From: an uncultured Lachnospiraceae bacterium
Lineage (GTDB): Bacteria; Bacillota; Clostridia; Lachnospirales; Lachnospiraceae
Assembly (NCBI GenBank): GCA_910579395.1
Contig: CAJTUC010000007.1
Location: 1 to 64,000 of the forward strand
Direction of reading: 5' to 3'
Length of the DNA: 64,000 nucleotides
Shown here: in pieces, positions 43,645 to 51,875 of the stretch
Layout of the letters: the number at the start of each line of letters is the position of its first letter
Position numbering within the stretch: the first letter of the stretch is position 1
Program-made: the position numbers and the translations under genes
Notes under the pieces: model-generated
Databases searched by the model: none
What the model was told of the DNA's origin: nothing
The model's input: the letters and a program-made list of their open reading frames with translations, nothing else

Positions 43645-44754
43645 CTATGTGAAAGTAAAATCTCTGACCGCCTCCAATGCGGGCAGTGCGTTTCCGTCAT
43701 AATCGAACAATGCCTGATTGGCCCATTCGTTGCCGCCCGGCCCTTTTTCGTCCATATAGGCGATGGCTTCTTCTGATGCCCAGCCGGAGCCGGCTATCGG
43801 AATCCATGCGGCCTCCCAGTAAAAATATCCTCTGACTTTCTTATCCGGCACCTGTTTCATGATTTCGAATAAATCCAGCAAAAACTGTTTCTGTCCTTCT
43901 TTTGTCATCGAATAAGGCACTTTTGCGGCAAGTTCCGGTTTTGTCGCCATTCCTTTTCTCTCATGCGGCGCTAACTTCTCATAAGCCGCATAATCTTCCA
44001 TCGTATAGCCCATCGATACTTCCGCGATCATCAGTTCCTTGCCGTACCGCTTTGCGAGGTCGTTCATGTTATTTGCCAGATCTTCCATCGTTCCATGCCA
44101 GAAAGGATAATAAGACAAGCCTATGATCTGGAAATCTTCACCCTTTTCCATAAAGTGGTCGAACCACTCCCGATAGAGCGCATTGTTTCCGCCGTTATCC
44201 AGATGAATCATCAGCGGAACCTCTTTATCAACTGCCCTTGCTCCCCGAATTCCGGCATTCAGCAGACGCGCCAGATTATCGTATTCAGGCACCTTTCCAT
44301 ATGGCCAGAGAATGCCGTTCGTCACTTCGTTTCCAATCTGTATCAGCGTTGGAAAAGCATCCGCTTCCCGCATGGTCTCCAGCGTTTCCTTCGTATATTG
44401 ATAAACTGCCGCTTCCAGCTCTTCCAGATTCATCCCCTGCCATGCCCTCGGAATACGCTGCTTCCCGGGATCTGCCCAGAAATCGCTGTAATGGAAATCG
44501 AGCAGCACTTCCATCCCTTTTGCAAGCGCCCTTTTTGTCAGTCCTATCGTTGTCGGCAAGTCGTTCGTTCCCGCTCCATACGGCTCACCGCTCTCCGTAT
44601 ACGGATTATTCCACAACCGGAGCCTGACCGCATTGACATCATAACTCTGTAAGATATCGAACACGTCCTTCTCCTGTCCCTGATCATAGAAGCGTCCTCC
44701 CAGACTTTCCACCTCTTTCAACGTAGAAATATCCATGCCCTTTAAAAATTTCAT
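43645..44754 (-). CDS. Intracellular endo-beta-1,4-galactanase (GH53)
   Basis: The 369-residue enzyme consists of the GH53 barrel alone. N-terminal FLKGMDISTLKEVESLGGRF, then AVRLRLWNNPY, LLDFHYSDFWADPGKQ, acid/base Glu in LIQIGNEVTNG and nucleophile Glu in LMIAEVSMGY, ending WANQALFDYDGNALPA. It has no signal peptide, so it acts in the cytoplasm on imported galacto-oligosaccharides, complementing the secreted GH53 at 56773. Start 44754 with GGAG upstream. It is the last gene of a three-gene operon headed by the unknown 613-residue protein, and it follows a copy of the structured element. Confidence 0.93.
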   Translation of the reverse strand: MKFLKGMDISTLKEVESLGGRFYDQGQEKDVFDILQSYDVNAVRLRLWNNPYTESGEPYGAGTNDLPTTIGLTKRALAKGMEVLLDFHYSDFWADPGKQRIPRAWQGMNLEELEAAVYQYTKETLETMREADAFPTLIQIGNEVTNGILWPYGKVPEYDNLARLLNAGIRGARAVDKEVPLMIHLDNGGNNALYREWFDHFMEKGEDFQIIGLSYYPFWHGTMEDLANNMNDLAKRYGKELMIAEVSMGYTMEDYAAYEKLAPHERKGMATKPELAAKVPYSMTKEGQKQFLLDLFEIMKQVPDKKVRGYFYWEAAWIPIAGSGWASEEAIAYMDEKGPGGNEWANQALFDYDGNALPALEAVRDFTFT

Positions 44755-44823
44755 CCGTTATTTATCTCCATCCTGATACCATTATTCTGCTTCTAAAGCT
44801 GATTCACAGATTCCCAAAACTCC

Positions 44824-44935
44824 GAAAGAATGGCCCACGGCCATTCTTTCGGGCGAACAAGATTTGCTGCGCAAATCGTAGATTTTCTTAGGCGGCGTAC
44901 TCTGCCGCCTTAAAAAATCTGTTCGCTCTGTTCTA
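44824..44935 (-). repeat. Stop-codon-associated multi-hairpin element, copy at 44.9 kb
   Basis: Plus-strand order: GAAAGAATGGCC-cac-GGCCATTCTTTC (44824-44850); GGGCGAAC (44851-44858) paired with GTTCGCTC (44921-44928); GATTTGC-tgc-GCAAATC (44861-44877); AGATTTT (44880-44886) paired with AAAATCT (44914-44920); GGCGGC...GCCGCC (44891-44909). It ends at the TAG stop of the zinc-ribbon gene. The first small hairpin plus flanks is identical to that of the copy at 61.8 kb. It lies between two genes of one operon. Confidence 0.88.
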
Positions 44936-45151
44936 GTCGAAATCAAACTTCGTAAACCGCTTCATCGCATCCTTATACCGAAATCTTACCAGTTCATTCT
45001 TCTCCAGAACATCTTCCTCTGTTCCCACATATTGACAGCGGATGCAGTGATATTCCTTTTTGTCCTTGTCATAGAACATATCGATATCCAAATCTCTCAT
45101 AAAGCAGGAGGGACATCTGTAATTTAATTTGCCTTTGCCAGATTGAGCCAT
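44933..45151 (-). CDS. Zinc-ribbon miniprotein
   Basis: The 72-residue protein has CPSC at 13-16 and CIRC at 36-39 (RCPSCFMRDLDIDMFYDKDK; YHCIRCQYVG), a four-cysteine zinc ribbon, followed by a charged tail. An AAGGAGG sits 9 bases before the ATG, inside the 3' end of the upstream gene, and the two genes overlap by 28 bases, so they are coupled. It may bind RNA, DNA or the partner protein; the function is unknown. It is conserved enough in form to be a real gene. Confidence 0.8.
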   Translation of the reverse strand: MAQSGKGKLNYRCPSCFMRDLDIDMFYDKDKKEYHCIRCQYVGTEEDVLEKNELVRFRYKDAMKRFTKFDFD

Positions 45152-46965
45152 GTCGCAAATACCTCCTTATCTTTCAATTTGGTCGTATATCCTAATGTGA
45201 ACATCGGGGAGAACGCATAGCCTTCTTTGATATAACCGACCGCATCTTTTTTCTCACAGCTTAAAGAAACTCTTGTCTCGATCTCGGGAATGACAGAAAC
45301 GACTTCTTTTGCACCCGCCAGCTGCTCTTCGCGGCATTTATAAGCGTATTTGATTTCTTTGCTTTCCGTATCGCCTACGCAGGTTAGTGTAATATTGCTC
45401 ATATCCTCGGAGTACTCCGTCGTACCGTAACATGCGACCATATATTCGTTAATCTCCACTTCCGCATTCGGGTCGCTCATTTCCAGAATATTTCTCTCAA
45501 TCTTCACATTGGAGCTTCCTTCTTCGAAGTAAATCTTCGTCTGCAGCTTCACAGTCAGATCATAGAACTCGATATCTACCGGATCCAATGTCAGAATTCT
45601 TGTATTTCCTTCCTGCGAAAAATGTGCTTTCGTTCTGCACAGACACAGATCTACCTCTTCTCCCTTATAGGTCAGTTTCGCACTTCTGACAGTTCCTTCA
45701 CCCGCATAATGAGTAAAATATCCGGCCCTGTATTTTTCCTGAATCAAGAACGGATAAGAAGCATCCGTTATATGCTTCGTGCCGATGCCGACAGGCCATT
45801 CCAGTTTGGCCGCGTAAGGTCTTAAATCGACGATAGCGCCGCCCTGGTCCATATTGACACAGACTCTCATGAACGGGTCACAGTACCAGAACAACTGCTT
45901 GTCCGAACCATATAAAATATCTCTCCAAAGTGCGCATTCCGGCTCTGTCAGCGTCTTTTTCTGACGATAATAATCGGCAAACTCAGCCATTGTCATATCA
46001 TCCAGTTTTCCTTCTTTTTTCAACTGACCATAATATGCCATGCCGTCTTCATATGATTTTAAGAGCAGCTCATAAGGCGCCTCCCAACGTCCCATCTTAT
46101 TCATCCAGCCGGGACCTACGAACATCATGTTGTAAGCATAACCATTATTATATTTTGCCAGATCACGGTACTGGTCAATCAGATTATATAAATAAGGAAA
46201 CTCCCATGTCTTGGAATCATAACTCATACTGCGCAGTACATTTTGCGGATGGGTTCCGAAATTGGAACCATTTCCGTCATAGCAGGCGATCAAATCCCTT
46301 GACAGATGCGGGATTGCCACGATACCGCTGTCCTCTGCTTCGTTTGCCGCCGGCGCATGCACGTTCTGCTTACTCGGGATCCAGGGAGCCCACGGACCGC
46401 CGTCCATAAAGGTATACCAGGAATTGTTACAGGTATGGTATGCTTTCGGTCCTTCCTCCCAGCAGGTAGCCACCGCACATTTCACCATCGGATATTTTTC
46501 TTTGATATAATTTACCAGTTCGGCATCCATATAATAGGAACCTGTCGATTCCGGATAAAAACCGAAACGGTCGTAAAATTTACCGAATACATCATCGACG
46601 ATAGACTTTTTGTCTTCCATCGAGAACATCCAGATACAGAAATCCTTTGTCTTATATTTCTCACGAAACTCCGTGCAAGGCAGTCCCAACAGCGACAGTG
46701 CAATCTCATCTCCGTATTTCTCATGGTCGGCTTTGGCAAGTTCCACAGCCTCATCGTTGAATAAAGACGCATATGTCATCTGAATGGTTGTTTTCAGACC
46801 GTTCTTATGCGCGATTTCCTGCTGTGTCTTAAAAATATCCAACGATTCCGTAAGCAACGCCTTCCGACCGATGTCCTCTTCTTTTCCATGTCCAGTCACT
46901 TTTTCCGCATACTCGGGAACCATTTCCGGGCGATGGATAATGTTCACAATAAACTTGTTCTCCAT
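45124..46965 (-). CDS. Large cytoplasmic protein of unknown function, galactan operon
   Basis: The ATG at 46965 has GGAGG 5 bases upstream and gives 613 residues (MENKFIVNIIHRPEMVPEYA). The N-terminal 340 residues look like a polysaccharide-deacetylase/GH57-like barrel: EIAHKNGLKTTIQMTYASLF, YDRFGFYPESTGSYYMDAEL, VKCAVATCWEEGPKAYHTCN, WAPWIPSKQNVHAPAANEAE. The C-terminal 250 residues are beta-rich (VEINEYMVACYGTTEYSEDM). It may belong to the DUF3863/DUF3864 type of proteins, a recollection I cannot verify. No signal peptide. The promoter carries the same operator as the GH42 gene, so a role in galactoside metabolism is likely. Confidence 0.75.
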   Translation of the reverse strand: MENKFIVNIIHRPEMVPEYAEKVTGHGKEEDIGRKALLTESLDIFKTQQEIAHKNGLKTTIQMTYASLFNDEAVELAKADHEKYGDEIALSLLGLPCTEFREKYKTKDFCIWMFSMEDKKSIVDDVFGKFYDRFGFYPESTGSYYMDAELVNYIKEKYPMVKCAVATCWEEGPKAYHTCNNSWYTFMDGGPWAPWIPSKQNVHAPAANEAEDSGIVAIPHLSRDLIACYDGNGSNFGTHPQNVLRSMSYDSKTWEFPYLYNLIDQYRDLAKYNNGYAYNMMFVGPGWMNKMGRWEAPYELLLKSYEDGMAYYGQLKKEGKLDDMTMAEFADYYRQKKTLTEPECALWRDILYGSDKQLFWYCDPFMRVCVNMDQGGAIVDLRPYAAKLEWPVGIGTKHITDASYPFLIQEKYRAGYFTHYAGEGTVRSAKLTYKGEEVDLCLCRTKAHFSQEGNTRILTLDPVDIEFYDLTVKLQTKIYFEEGSSNVKIERNILEMSDPNAEVEINEYMVACYGTTEYSEDMSNITLTCVGDTESKEIKYAYKCREEQLAGAKEVVSVIPEIETRVSLSCEKKDAVGYIKEGYAFSPMFTLGYTTKLKDKEVFATWLNLAKAN

Positions 46966-47033
46966 GTTGTCCTCCATTCCTATTTTATTTATATTTACTC
47001 AGCCTGTGGCCTATAAATTTCCCTGTTTTCTCT

Positions 47034-47089
47034 ATTGCGCAAACGGTTGTTCATATGCTTAGGATAACAAACGGCTTATCTGTTGTCAA
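47034..47089 (-). promoter_or_regulatory. Galactan operon promoter and LacI-type operator
   Basis: On the minus strand TTGACA (47084-47089), 17 bases, TATCCT (47061-47066) is a strong promoter. Just downstream, 47034-47054 reads (plus strand) ATTGCGCAAACGGTTGTTCA, nearly identical to 49227-49247 before the GH42 gene. A weaker half-copy (AACAAACGG) lies in the spacer. The position over the start site fits repression by the LacI protein encoded at 47338. Confidence 0.8.
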
Positions 47090-47159
47090 TGTATATATTT
47101 TACTATTTCCAATATACAAATTTATTCATTTTGCACAATAACACTTCTACTTCACAATA

Positions 47160-47335
47160 TTTCGGCCGAGGGCGGGGCAGGGCCTGTATGGTTCCTGCGG
47201 AGGCCCTTGAAGAGCGTCGGCACTTGGTGAAAAAGACGCTTGCGGCTTTTGAACCTAGTACCGTTACAGCTCTTCGCGGAGCGAAAGCGTGCCTCCAAAG
47301 GAACCATACAGGCCCTGCCCCGCCCTCGGCCGAAA
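47160..47335. repeat. Long palindromic element with family core, copy 2
   Basis: The left arm 47160-47204 and right arm 47291-47335 are 45 bases each and complementary except at two positions. The 86-base centre begins CCTTGAAGAG and ends with TCGCGGAGCGAAAGCGT, blocks also found in the copy at 59013. The arms themselves are unrelated to those of the other copy. The element begins three bases past the stop of the LacI gene. No T tail. Confidence 0.9.
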
Positions 47336-47337
47336 CA

Positions 47338-48357
47338 CTACATCTCCTTCGTCGAATCCCTCATGGAAATCTGATAACCGAGAAGCCGCTGTCCCGGCAC
47401 TTCCTGTCCTTCTATCATGGCAAGGAGCGTTTTACAGGTCATTTTCCCGAGTTCTTCTATATCGAACTGAATAGAAGTCACGGATGGCATATAGTTTTCC
47501 AGAAAGGAACTGTCATAAAAAGAAGCGATCTTCACCTGCTCCGGCACTCTTATTTTTCTCTGCTGTAAGATATTTAATACGCAGCCGCACAAATAATCGT
47601 CTGTCGAAATAATGCACTGAATTTTTTCCCGCAGCAGCTTTTCCACGATCTTCTCTACCGTTTCCATATCCTCCACATCCGAAAAAACGTATTCTCCTTC
47701 AGGCGCTGCATTTCCTTCCAGATGCCTGCAGGCATCCAGAAATCCCTGTACTCTGTACCGGTTTACCATATGGTTCCGATTTCCTCCAATCAGCGCAATC
47801 CGTTCCATTCCCTGCGCAATGAGCCGGCCCGTCAATTCCCGGCAGGCGCTCTGGTGGTCATTATCAATCCACACCACCGAGGAATCTTCCGTACTGCCGA
47901 TTGTAACAAAAGGAATCCCCGTTTCTTTTAAATATTCTGCAGGCGCATCATTTACGAGCGTACGGGTCAGAATAAAACCGTCCACTTTATGATTGACAAC
48001 GACTCTCTGCAGCCTTGAAATATCCTCCGCCGTAACGATGGATACTAACACGTCATAATCCATGGAAGACGCAATTTTGCTGATGCCGAGCATGCAGTTC
48101 TGGAAAAAAGGAAGCTCCACGATATTATAATCCCCCGGAATCACCAGACCGATATTGTAGGTTCTCGACTGGGCAAGCCCTTTTGCGATCACGTTCGGCC
48201 TGTAATTGTGTTCTTCAATGTATTGCAGAACTCTGTTGCGGGTCTCCTCCCCAATCCGTCCCTTACCGGAAATGGCGCGGGATACGGTAGTCTTGGAAAC
48301 GCCCAGCGTGTCGGCAATATCGTTTATCGTCAGATTTTTATCTTCTGTCATAGACAT
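47338..48357 (-). CDS. LacI-family regulator, probable galactan/galactoside repressor
   Basis: This is a 339-residue LacI protein. The helix-turn-helix LTINDIADTLGVSKTTVSRA (9-28) and hinge are followed by the effector domain (GLVIPGDYNIVELPFFQNCM; SSVVWIDNDHQSACREL; ISTDDYLCGCVLNILQQRKI). It lies between the two promoters carrying the shared operator and is the obvious candidate to bind them. Start 48357 with GGCAGG upstream. The stop TAG directly abuts the long palindromic element at 47160-47335. Confidence 0.92.
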   Translation of the reverse strand: MSMTEDKNLTINDIADTLGVSKTTVSRAISGKGRIGEETRNRVLQYIEEHNYRPNVIAKGLAQSRTYNIGLVIPGDYNIVELPFFQNCMLGISKIASSMDYDVLVSIVTAEDISRLQRVVVNHKVDGFILTRTLVNDAPAEYLKETGIPFVTIGSTEDSSVVWIDNDHQSACRELTGRLIAQGMERIALIGGNRNHMVNRYRVQGFLDACRHLEGNAAPEGEYVFSDVEDMETVEKIVEKLLREKIQCIISTDDYLCGCVLNILQQRKIRVPEQVKIASFYDSSFLENYMPSVTSIQFDIEELGKMTCKTLLAMIEGQEVPGQRLLGYQISMRDSTKEM

Positions 48358-48419
48358 GACACCTGCCTTTCAATACTCGAATCCTATAACATATCATTCC
48401 GTTTCTGCATAATATAATA

Positions 48420-48437
48420 CAAAAGTTCACACTTTTG
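48420..48437. promoter_or_regulatory. Perfect inverted repeat upstream of the LacI gene
   Basis: CAAAAGT-tcac-ACTTTTG has 7-base arms and lies about 65 bases before the LacI start, over its probable promoter (TATTAT/TATATT boxes at 48405-48420 on the minus strand). It may be an operator for autoregulation or for another factor; it does not resemble the shared galactan operator. Confidence 0.4.
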
Positions 48438-48440
48438 CTA

Positions 48441-48563
48441 TCTTTAGTTTGCTGTGATACAGACGCCGGCCAGGCCGAGCACGGTTCCTGCGGAGGAACG
48501 CTTTCGCTTTGCTGGAGCTGCGCCCTGTCCGGCCGAAGCCCGCATCGCAGCATAGACTAAACA
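48441..48563. repeat. Degenerate palindromic element, copy 3
   Basis: Imperfect arms (about 48441-48474 and 48524-48563) enclose GGTTCCTGCGGAGG, shared with copy 2, and ACGCTTTCGCT, the reverse complement of the AGCGAAAGCGT block in copies 1 and 2. It therefore seems a decayed relative, partly in the opposite orientation. It fills the gap between the divergent LacI and DUF305 genes. Confidence 0.6.
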
Positions 48564-48580
48564 GAAACGGAGCTATTTTT

Positions 48581-49159
48581 ATGAAAAAAAGTACTCATCC
48601 AAATTCATTTTCACATAATACAAATGAATATCTGGACGCCTATTCATGTATCCTGAAAGAGATGATCTGCAAAATGACCAGTGCCGATCTGTCCAACAGC
48701 ATTTCCCATAACTTTATTGTACAGATGATACCGCACCACAAAGCCGCCATCCAAATGTCACGAAATGTCCTGAAATACACAACAAACTGTGATATTGAAT
48801 GTATCGCATCCAAAATCATTATGGAACAGACACAAAATATCTGCGATATGGAAAAAGCCCTGCCCTGCTGCAGTAAAAAGTCCAATCACAGAAATGACCT
48901 CTGCGCCAGTCAGAAGCAAGTGGAAAAGATTTTCCAGACAATGTTCCATCGTATGCAGACGGCCAAATCGTGCAATTCCATTGACTGTAACTTTTTATGG
49001 GAAATGATTCCGCACCACGAAGGCGCCGTTGCATTTTCTGAAATCACACTGGAATATGAGATCTGCCCGGAATTGACCCCCATCCTTCAGACAATCATCA
49101 CATCTCAGAAACAGGGCATCTGCCGGATGGAAGAACTTCTTCGCTGCCTTTCCTGCTAA
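48581..49159 (+). CDS. DUF305 family protein, cytoplasmic
   Basis: From the ATG at 48581 (CGGAG upstream) the protein has 192 residues; the longer frame from 48509 reads through the palindromic repeat. Two copies of the DUF305 signature MIPHH are present, in VQMIPHHKAAIQMSRNVL and WEMIPHHEGAVAFSEITL, each in a four-helix ferritin-like repeat. There are also several cysteines (KALPCCSKKSNHRNDLC; LLRCLSC). Most DUF305 proteins are secreted, but this one has no signal peptide. The paired histidines suggest metal binding; function unproven. Confidence 0.88.
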   Translation: MKKSTHPNSFSHNTNEYLDAYSCILKEMICKMTSADLSNSISHNFIVQMIPHHKAAIQMSRNVLKYTTNCDIECIASKIIMEQTQNICDMEKALPCCSKKSNHRNDLCASQKQVEKIFQTMFHRMQTAKSCNSIDCNFLWEMIPHHEGAVAFSEITLEYEICPELTPILQTIITSQKQGICRMEELLRCLSC

Positions 49160-49161
49160 AA

Positions 49162-49188
49162 AGGCGCCTTATGGCGTCTTTTTTACTT
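49162..49188 (+). terminator. Intrinsic terminator after the DUF305 gene
   Basis: AAAAAGGCGCC-ttat-GGCGTCTTTTTT forms a GC stem with a T tail directly after the stop, separating the gene from the GH42 gene promoter. Confidence 0.85.
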
Positions 49189-49226
49189 TACCTTTCTTTC
49201 TTTTCATGATAAAATTTATGTATGTT

Positions 49227-49247
49227 ATTGCGCAATCGGTTGTTCGA
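49227..49247 (+). promoter_or_regulatory. LacI-type operator before the GH42 gene
   Basis: ATTGCGCAATCGGTTGTTC matches the operator at 47034-47054 at all but one position over the first 19 bases. It lies about 70 bases before the GH42 start, next to a TATGTT -10-like box. This places GH42 in the same regulon as the galactan operon. Confidence 0.78.
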
Positions 49248-49314
49248 TAATAGCGTACCAAAATTTGAAATCTATTACAATAGTTGATATGCACAAATGT
49301 GCAGGGAGGTTTTT

Positions 49315-51387
49315 ATGAAAACGGACAAACTATTATTCGGAGCGGCATATTATGACGAATATCTGCCCTATGACCGAATTGAAACCGATATGGAAATGAT
49401 GAAAAAAGCACATATCAATGTCATCCGCATTGCGGAATCCACCTGGAGCACATGGGAGCCACAGGACGGTGTATTCGATTTTGCACATTTACACCGTATG
49501 CTGAAAGCCTCCTCAGAACATGGCATCCAGGTCATCGTCGGCACCCCGACTTATGCCGTCCCCACCTGGCTTGCCGCAAAATATCCCGATATCCTCACGC
49601 AGACACATAATGGTCCTGAACGCTATGGCCGCAGACAAAATATGGACATCGCGCACCCCATGTATTTAAAACATGCCGAACGCATCATCCGCAGGCTGAT
49701 GGAAGAAGTTTCGTCTTATGAGCATGTCATCGGTTTTCAGCTGGATAACGAGACCAAGTCCTATGACACATGCAGCCCTTATGCACAGGCAAAATTCATC
49801 GATTATCTGAAAGAACTTTTTCACCATGATCTGGATGCGCTCAACCATGAATTCGGTCTGGATTATTGGAGCAACCGCATCAACGCCTGGGAAGATTTCC
49901 CCGACGTCCGCGGCACAATAAATGGCAGTCTCGGCGCGGAATATCAGAAATTCCAACGGAAACTGGTAACGAATTTCCTGGCATGGCAGTGCGGCATTGT
50001 CAAAGAATATGCACGCCCGGAGCAGTTTATTACACAGAATTTCGATTATGACTGGCGGGGTTTTTCCTATGGACTGCAGCCGGAAGTCAATCAATGGGAG
50101 GCCGCGCGTCCTTTGACTGCGGCCGGTTTCGATATCTACCACCCTTCCGCTCAAGATCTGACGGGAACAGAAATTTCCTTTGGCGGTGCGATCGCCCGCT
50201 CCATTAAAAAAGAGAATTACCTGATTCTGGAAACCGAGGCACAGGGCAATCACGGCTGGCTTTCCTATCCCGGACAGCTTCGCTTACAGGCTTTCAGCCA
50301 CCTCGCTTCCGGTTCCAATTCCGTTATGTACTGGCACTGGCATTCGATTCACAATGCGATTGAATCCTATTGGAAAGGAATCCTCAGCCACAACCTGAAA
50401 GAAAATGCCGCTTATAGAGAAGTCTGCCGCATCGGTGAAGAATTCATCCGTCATGGCAGTCAGCTGAAAAACCTGAAAAAGAAAGCGTCCGTCGCTATAC
50501 TGCTTTCCAACGAATCGCTCACCGGACTGCAATGGTTCGCAATTCATAAGGATTTGACCTACAATGATATCGTCAGATGGATTTACGATGCGCTTTACCA
50601 GTTAAATATCGAATGCGACATGCTTCACAGCGATGACATTGACTCTTTCAGTCAGTATTCTTTGTTGATCGCGCCCGCACTGTACAGTGTATCCGATACT
50701 GTCATCGGCGCGCTACGCACTTATGTGGAGCAGGGCGGCCATCTCTTCGCCACCTTTAAGACGGCATTTTCCGACCCTATGCTGAAAATTTATGCCGATG
50801 ATCAGCCGCATGGCCTCACCGATGTATTCGGTATGACTTATGACCAGTTTACCGATGCGGTCAATGTCGGACTGAAAAATATCACTTTTTCACAGCCGTC
50901 TAATCCGGCTTCTGAGGAATCCGGCGAGAACAATGGAAATGCGGACAATTCCGTCCACTACTGGATGGAACTTCTACAGCCGTCTTCCGCCAAAACCCTT
51001 GCATTTTACAAGCATCCTCACTGGGGCGCTTATGCCGCAGTCACACATAACCGTTTTGGTCAGGGAAGCGCTGCCTATGCAGGCTGCTATTTTGATCAGT
51101 CTCTTCTCAAAGACCTGCTCCGTTTTCTCTGCAAAGAAGCCGCCGTACCGGTTCCGGAAACAACGTTTCCTGTCATTATCAAACGCGGCATCAACGATGA
51201 CGACAAGGAAATCATCTATTTCCTGAATTACTCGGATGATGTGCAGACTGTTCCTTACCACGGTAAAGACTGCAGATTGCTCATACGACCGGAGACCATG
51301 ACAGAGGAATCTGTCAGCGATGGCGATAACGTGATACTGCCCGGATGGGATTTTGCTGTGCTGGAAACGGTGGAACGGGCGGAATAA
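49315..51387 (+). CDS. Beta-galactosidase, GH42
   Basis: The ATG at 49315 has GGGAGG upstream and gives 690 residues. The family A barrel starts LLFGAAYYDEYLPYDRIETD, with IRIAESTWSTWEPQDGVFDF, acid/base Glu in GFQLDNETKSY and nucleophile Glu in LILETEAQGNHGW. The trimerisation domain (about 400-620: ALRTYVEQGGHLFATFKTAF) and C-terminal beta domain follow. There is no signal peptide, so it is intracellular and removes terminal galactose from oligosaccharides made by the GH53 enzymes. The operator upstream ties it to the GH53 operon. Confidence 0.93.
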   Translation: MKTDKLLFGAAYYDEYLPYDRIETDMEMMKKAHINVIRIAESTWSTWEPQDGVFDFAHLHRMLKASSEHGIQVIVGTPTYAVPTWLAAKYPDILTQTHNGPERYGRRQNMDIAHPMYLKHAERIIRRLMEEVSSYEHVIGFQLDNETKSYDTCSPYAQAKFIDYLKELFHHDLDALNHEFGLDYWSNRINAWEDFPDVRGTINGSLGAEYQKFQRKLVTNFLAWQCGIVKEYARPEQFITQNFDYDWRGFSYGLQPEVNQWEAARPLTAAGFDIYHPSAQDLTGTEISFGGAIARSIKKENYLILETEAQGNHGWLSYPGQLRLQAFSHLASGSNSVMYWHWHSIHNAIESYWKGILSHNLKENAAYREVCRIGEEFIRHGSQLKNLKKKASVAILLSNESLTGLQWFAIHKDLTYNDIVRWIYDALYQLNIECDMLHSDDIDSFSQYSLLIAPALYSVSDTVIGALRTYVEQGGHLFATFKTAFSDPMLKIYADDQPHGLTDVFGMTYDQFTDAVNVGLKNITFSQPSNPASEESGENNGNADNSVHYWMELLQPSSAKTLAFYKHPHWGAYAAVTHNRFGQGSAAYAGCYFDQSLLKDLLRFLCKEAAVPVPETTFPVIIKRGINDDDKEIIYFLNYSDDVQTVPYHGKDCRLLIRPETMTEESVSDGDNVILPGWDFAVLETVERAE

Positions 51388-51393
51388 AAAGTG

Positions 51394-51430
51394 GGAGGCC
51401 ATAACATATGGCCTCCGTTTCTTATTCTTC
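51394..51430 (+). terminator. Intrinsic terminator after the GH42 gene
   Basis: GGAGGCCATA-aca-TATGGCCTCC is a 10-base perfect stem followed by GTTTCTTATTCTT. It ends just where the convergent coiled-coil ORF stops. Confidence 0.8.
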
Positions 51431-51863
51431 CGAAACAACATTTGTGCCGTTCTCTTTTTCATCTTCTTTCTTATCCGGTGTCTTATCTGTCTTATCCTGT
51501 TCAGCCTTTTGATGATCTGATATGGTATCTTGTGTTTCTTTTACCTTGTCGCTTATATTTTGGGTAGTGTTGTCATTCCTTTCCTGCAGGTCTGCTTTTT
51601 CCTCCTCTGTTTGGGCAGCACGCAATTTTCCCTGCAAGTCTGTCTGTACTTTCTTCATGCCTGCAATCTGCTCTTTTGTTGTTGAAAGAGAAATAATTAC
51701 TCCCGTATCTGCTTCACCTGTTTTCCGGTTTCCGCCAGTCATATCATCAAAGGAAGACTGTTCCTGCTGTTTCTCTCTGCGCAGTTCCATTTGATGCTGT
51801 CTTAACTGCACATTCAAATCACTGATCTGCTGTTGTATTTCCTGCCGCTTTTTTTCTTTTATT
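51422..51863 (-). pseudogene. Coiled-coil protein fragment without a clear start
   Basis: The minus-strand frame is open from 51863 (just after a TGA) to 51422 and reads as a Gln/Glu/Lys-rich coiled coil (KEKKRQEIQQQISDLNVQLR ... EQSSFDDMTGGNRKTGEADT) with an acidic Lys/Asp/Glu tail. No ATG with a ribosome binding site is present; the possible starts are ATA, TTG or GTG. It looks like the C-terminal remainder of a longer protein, or a gene that lost its start. Function unknown. Confidence 0.45.
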
Positions 51864-51875
51864 CAGATAAACTTA

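Noticed and set aside
47160..47335. Rho-independent terminator of the LacI gene
   Set aside because: No T tail on either strand and the stem is far longer than a terminator needs; the core recurs at another locus in a 5' position.
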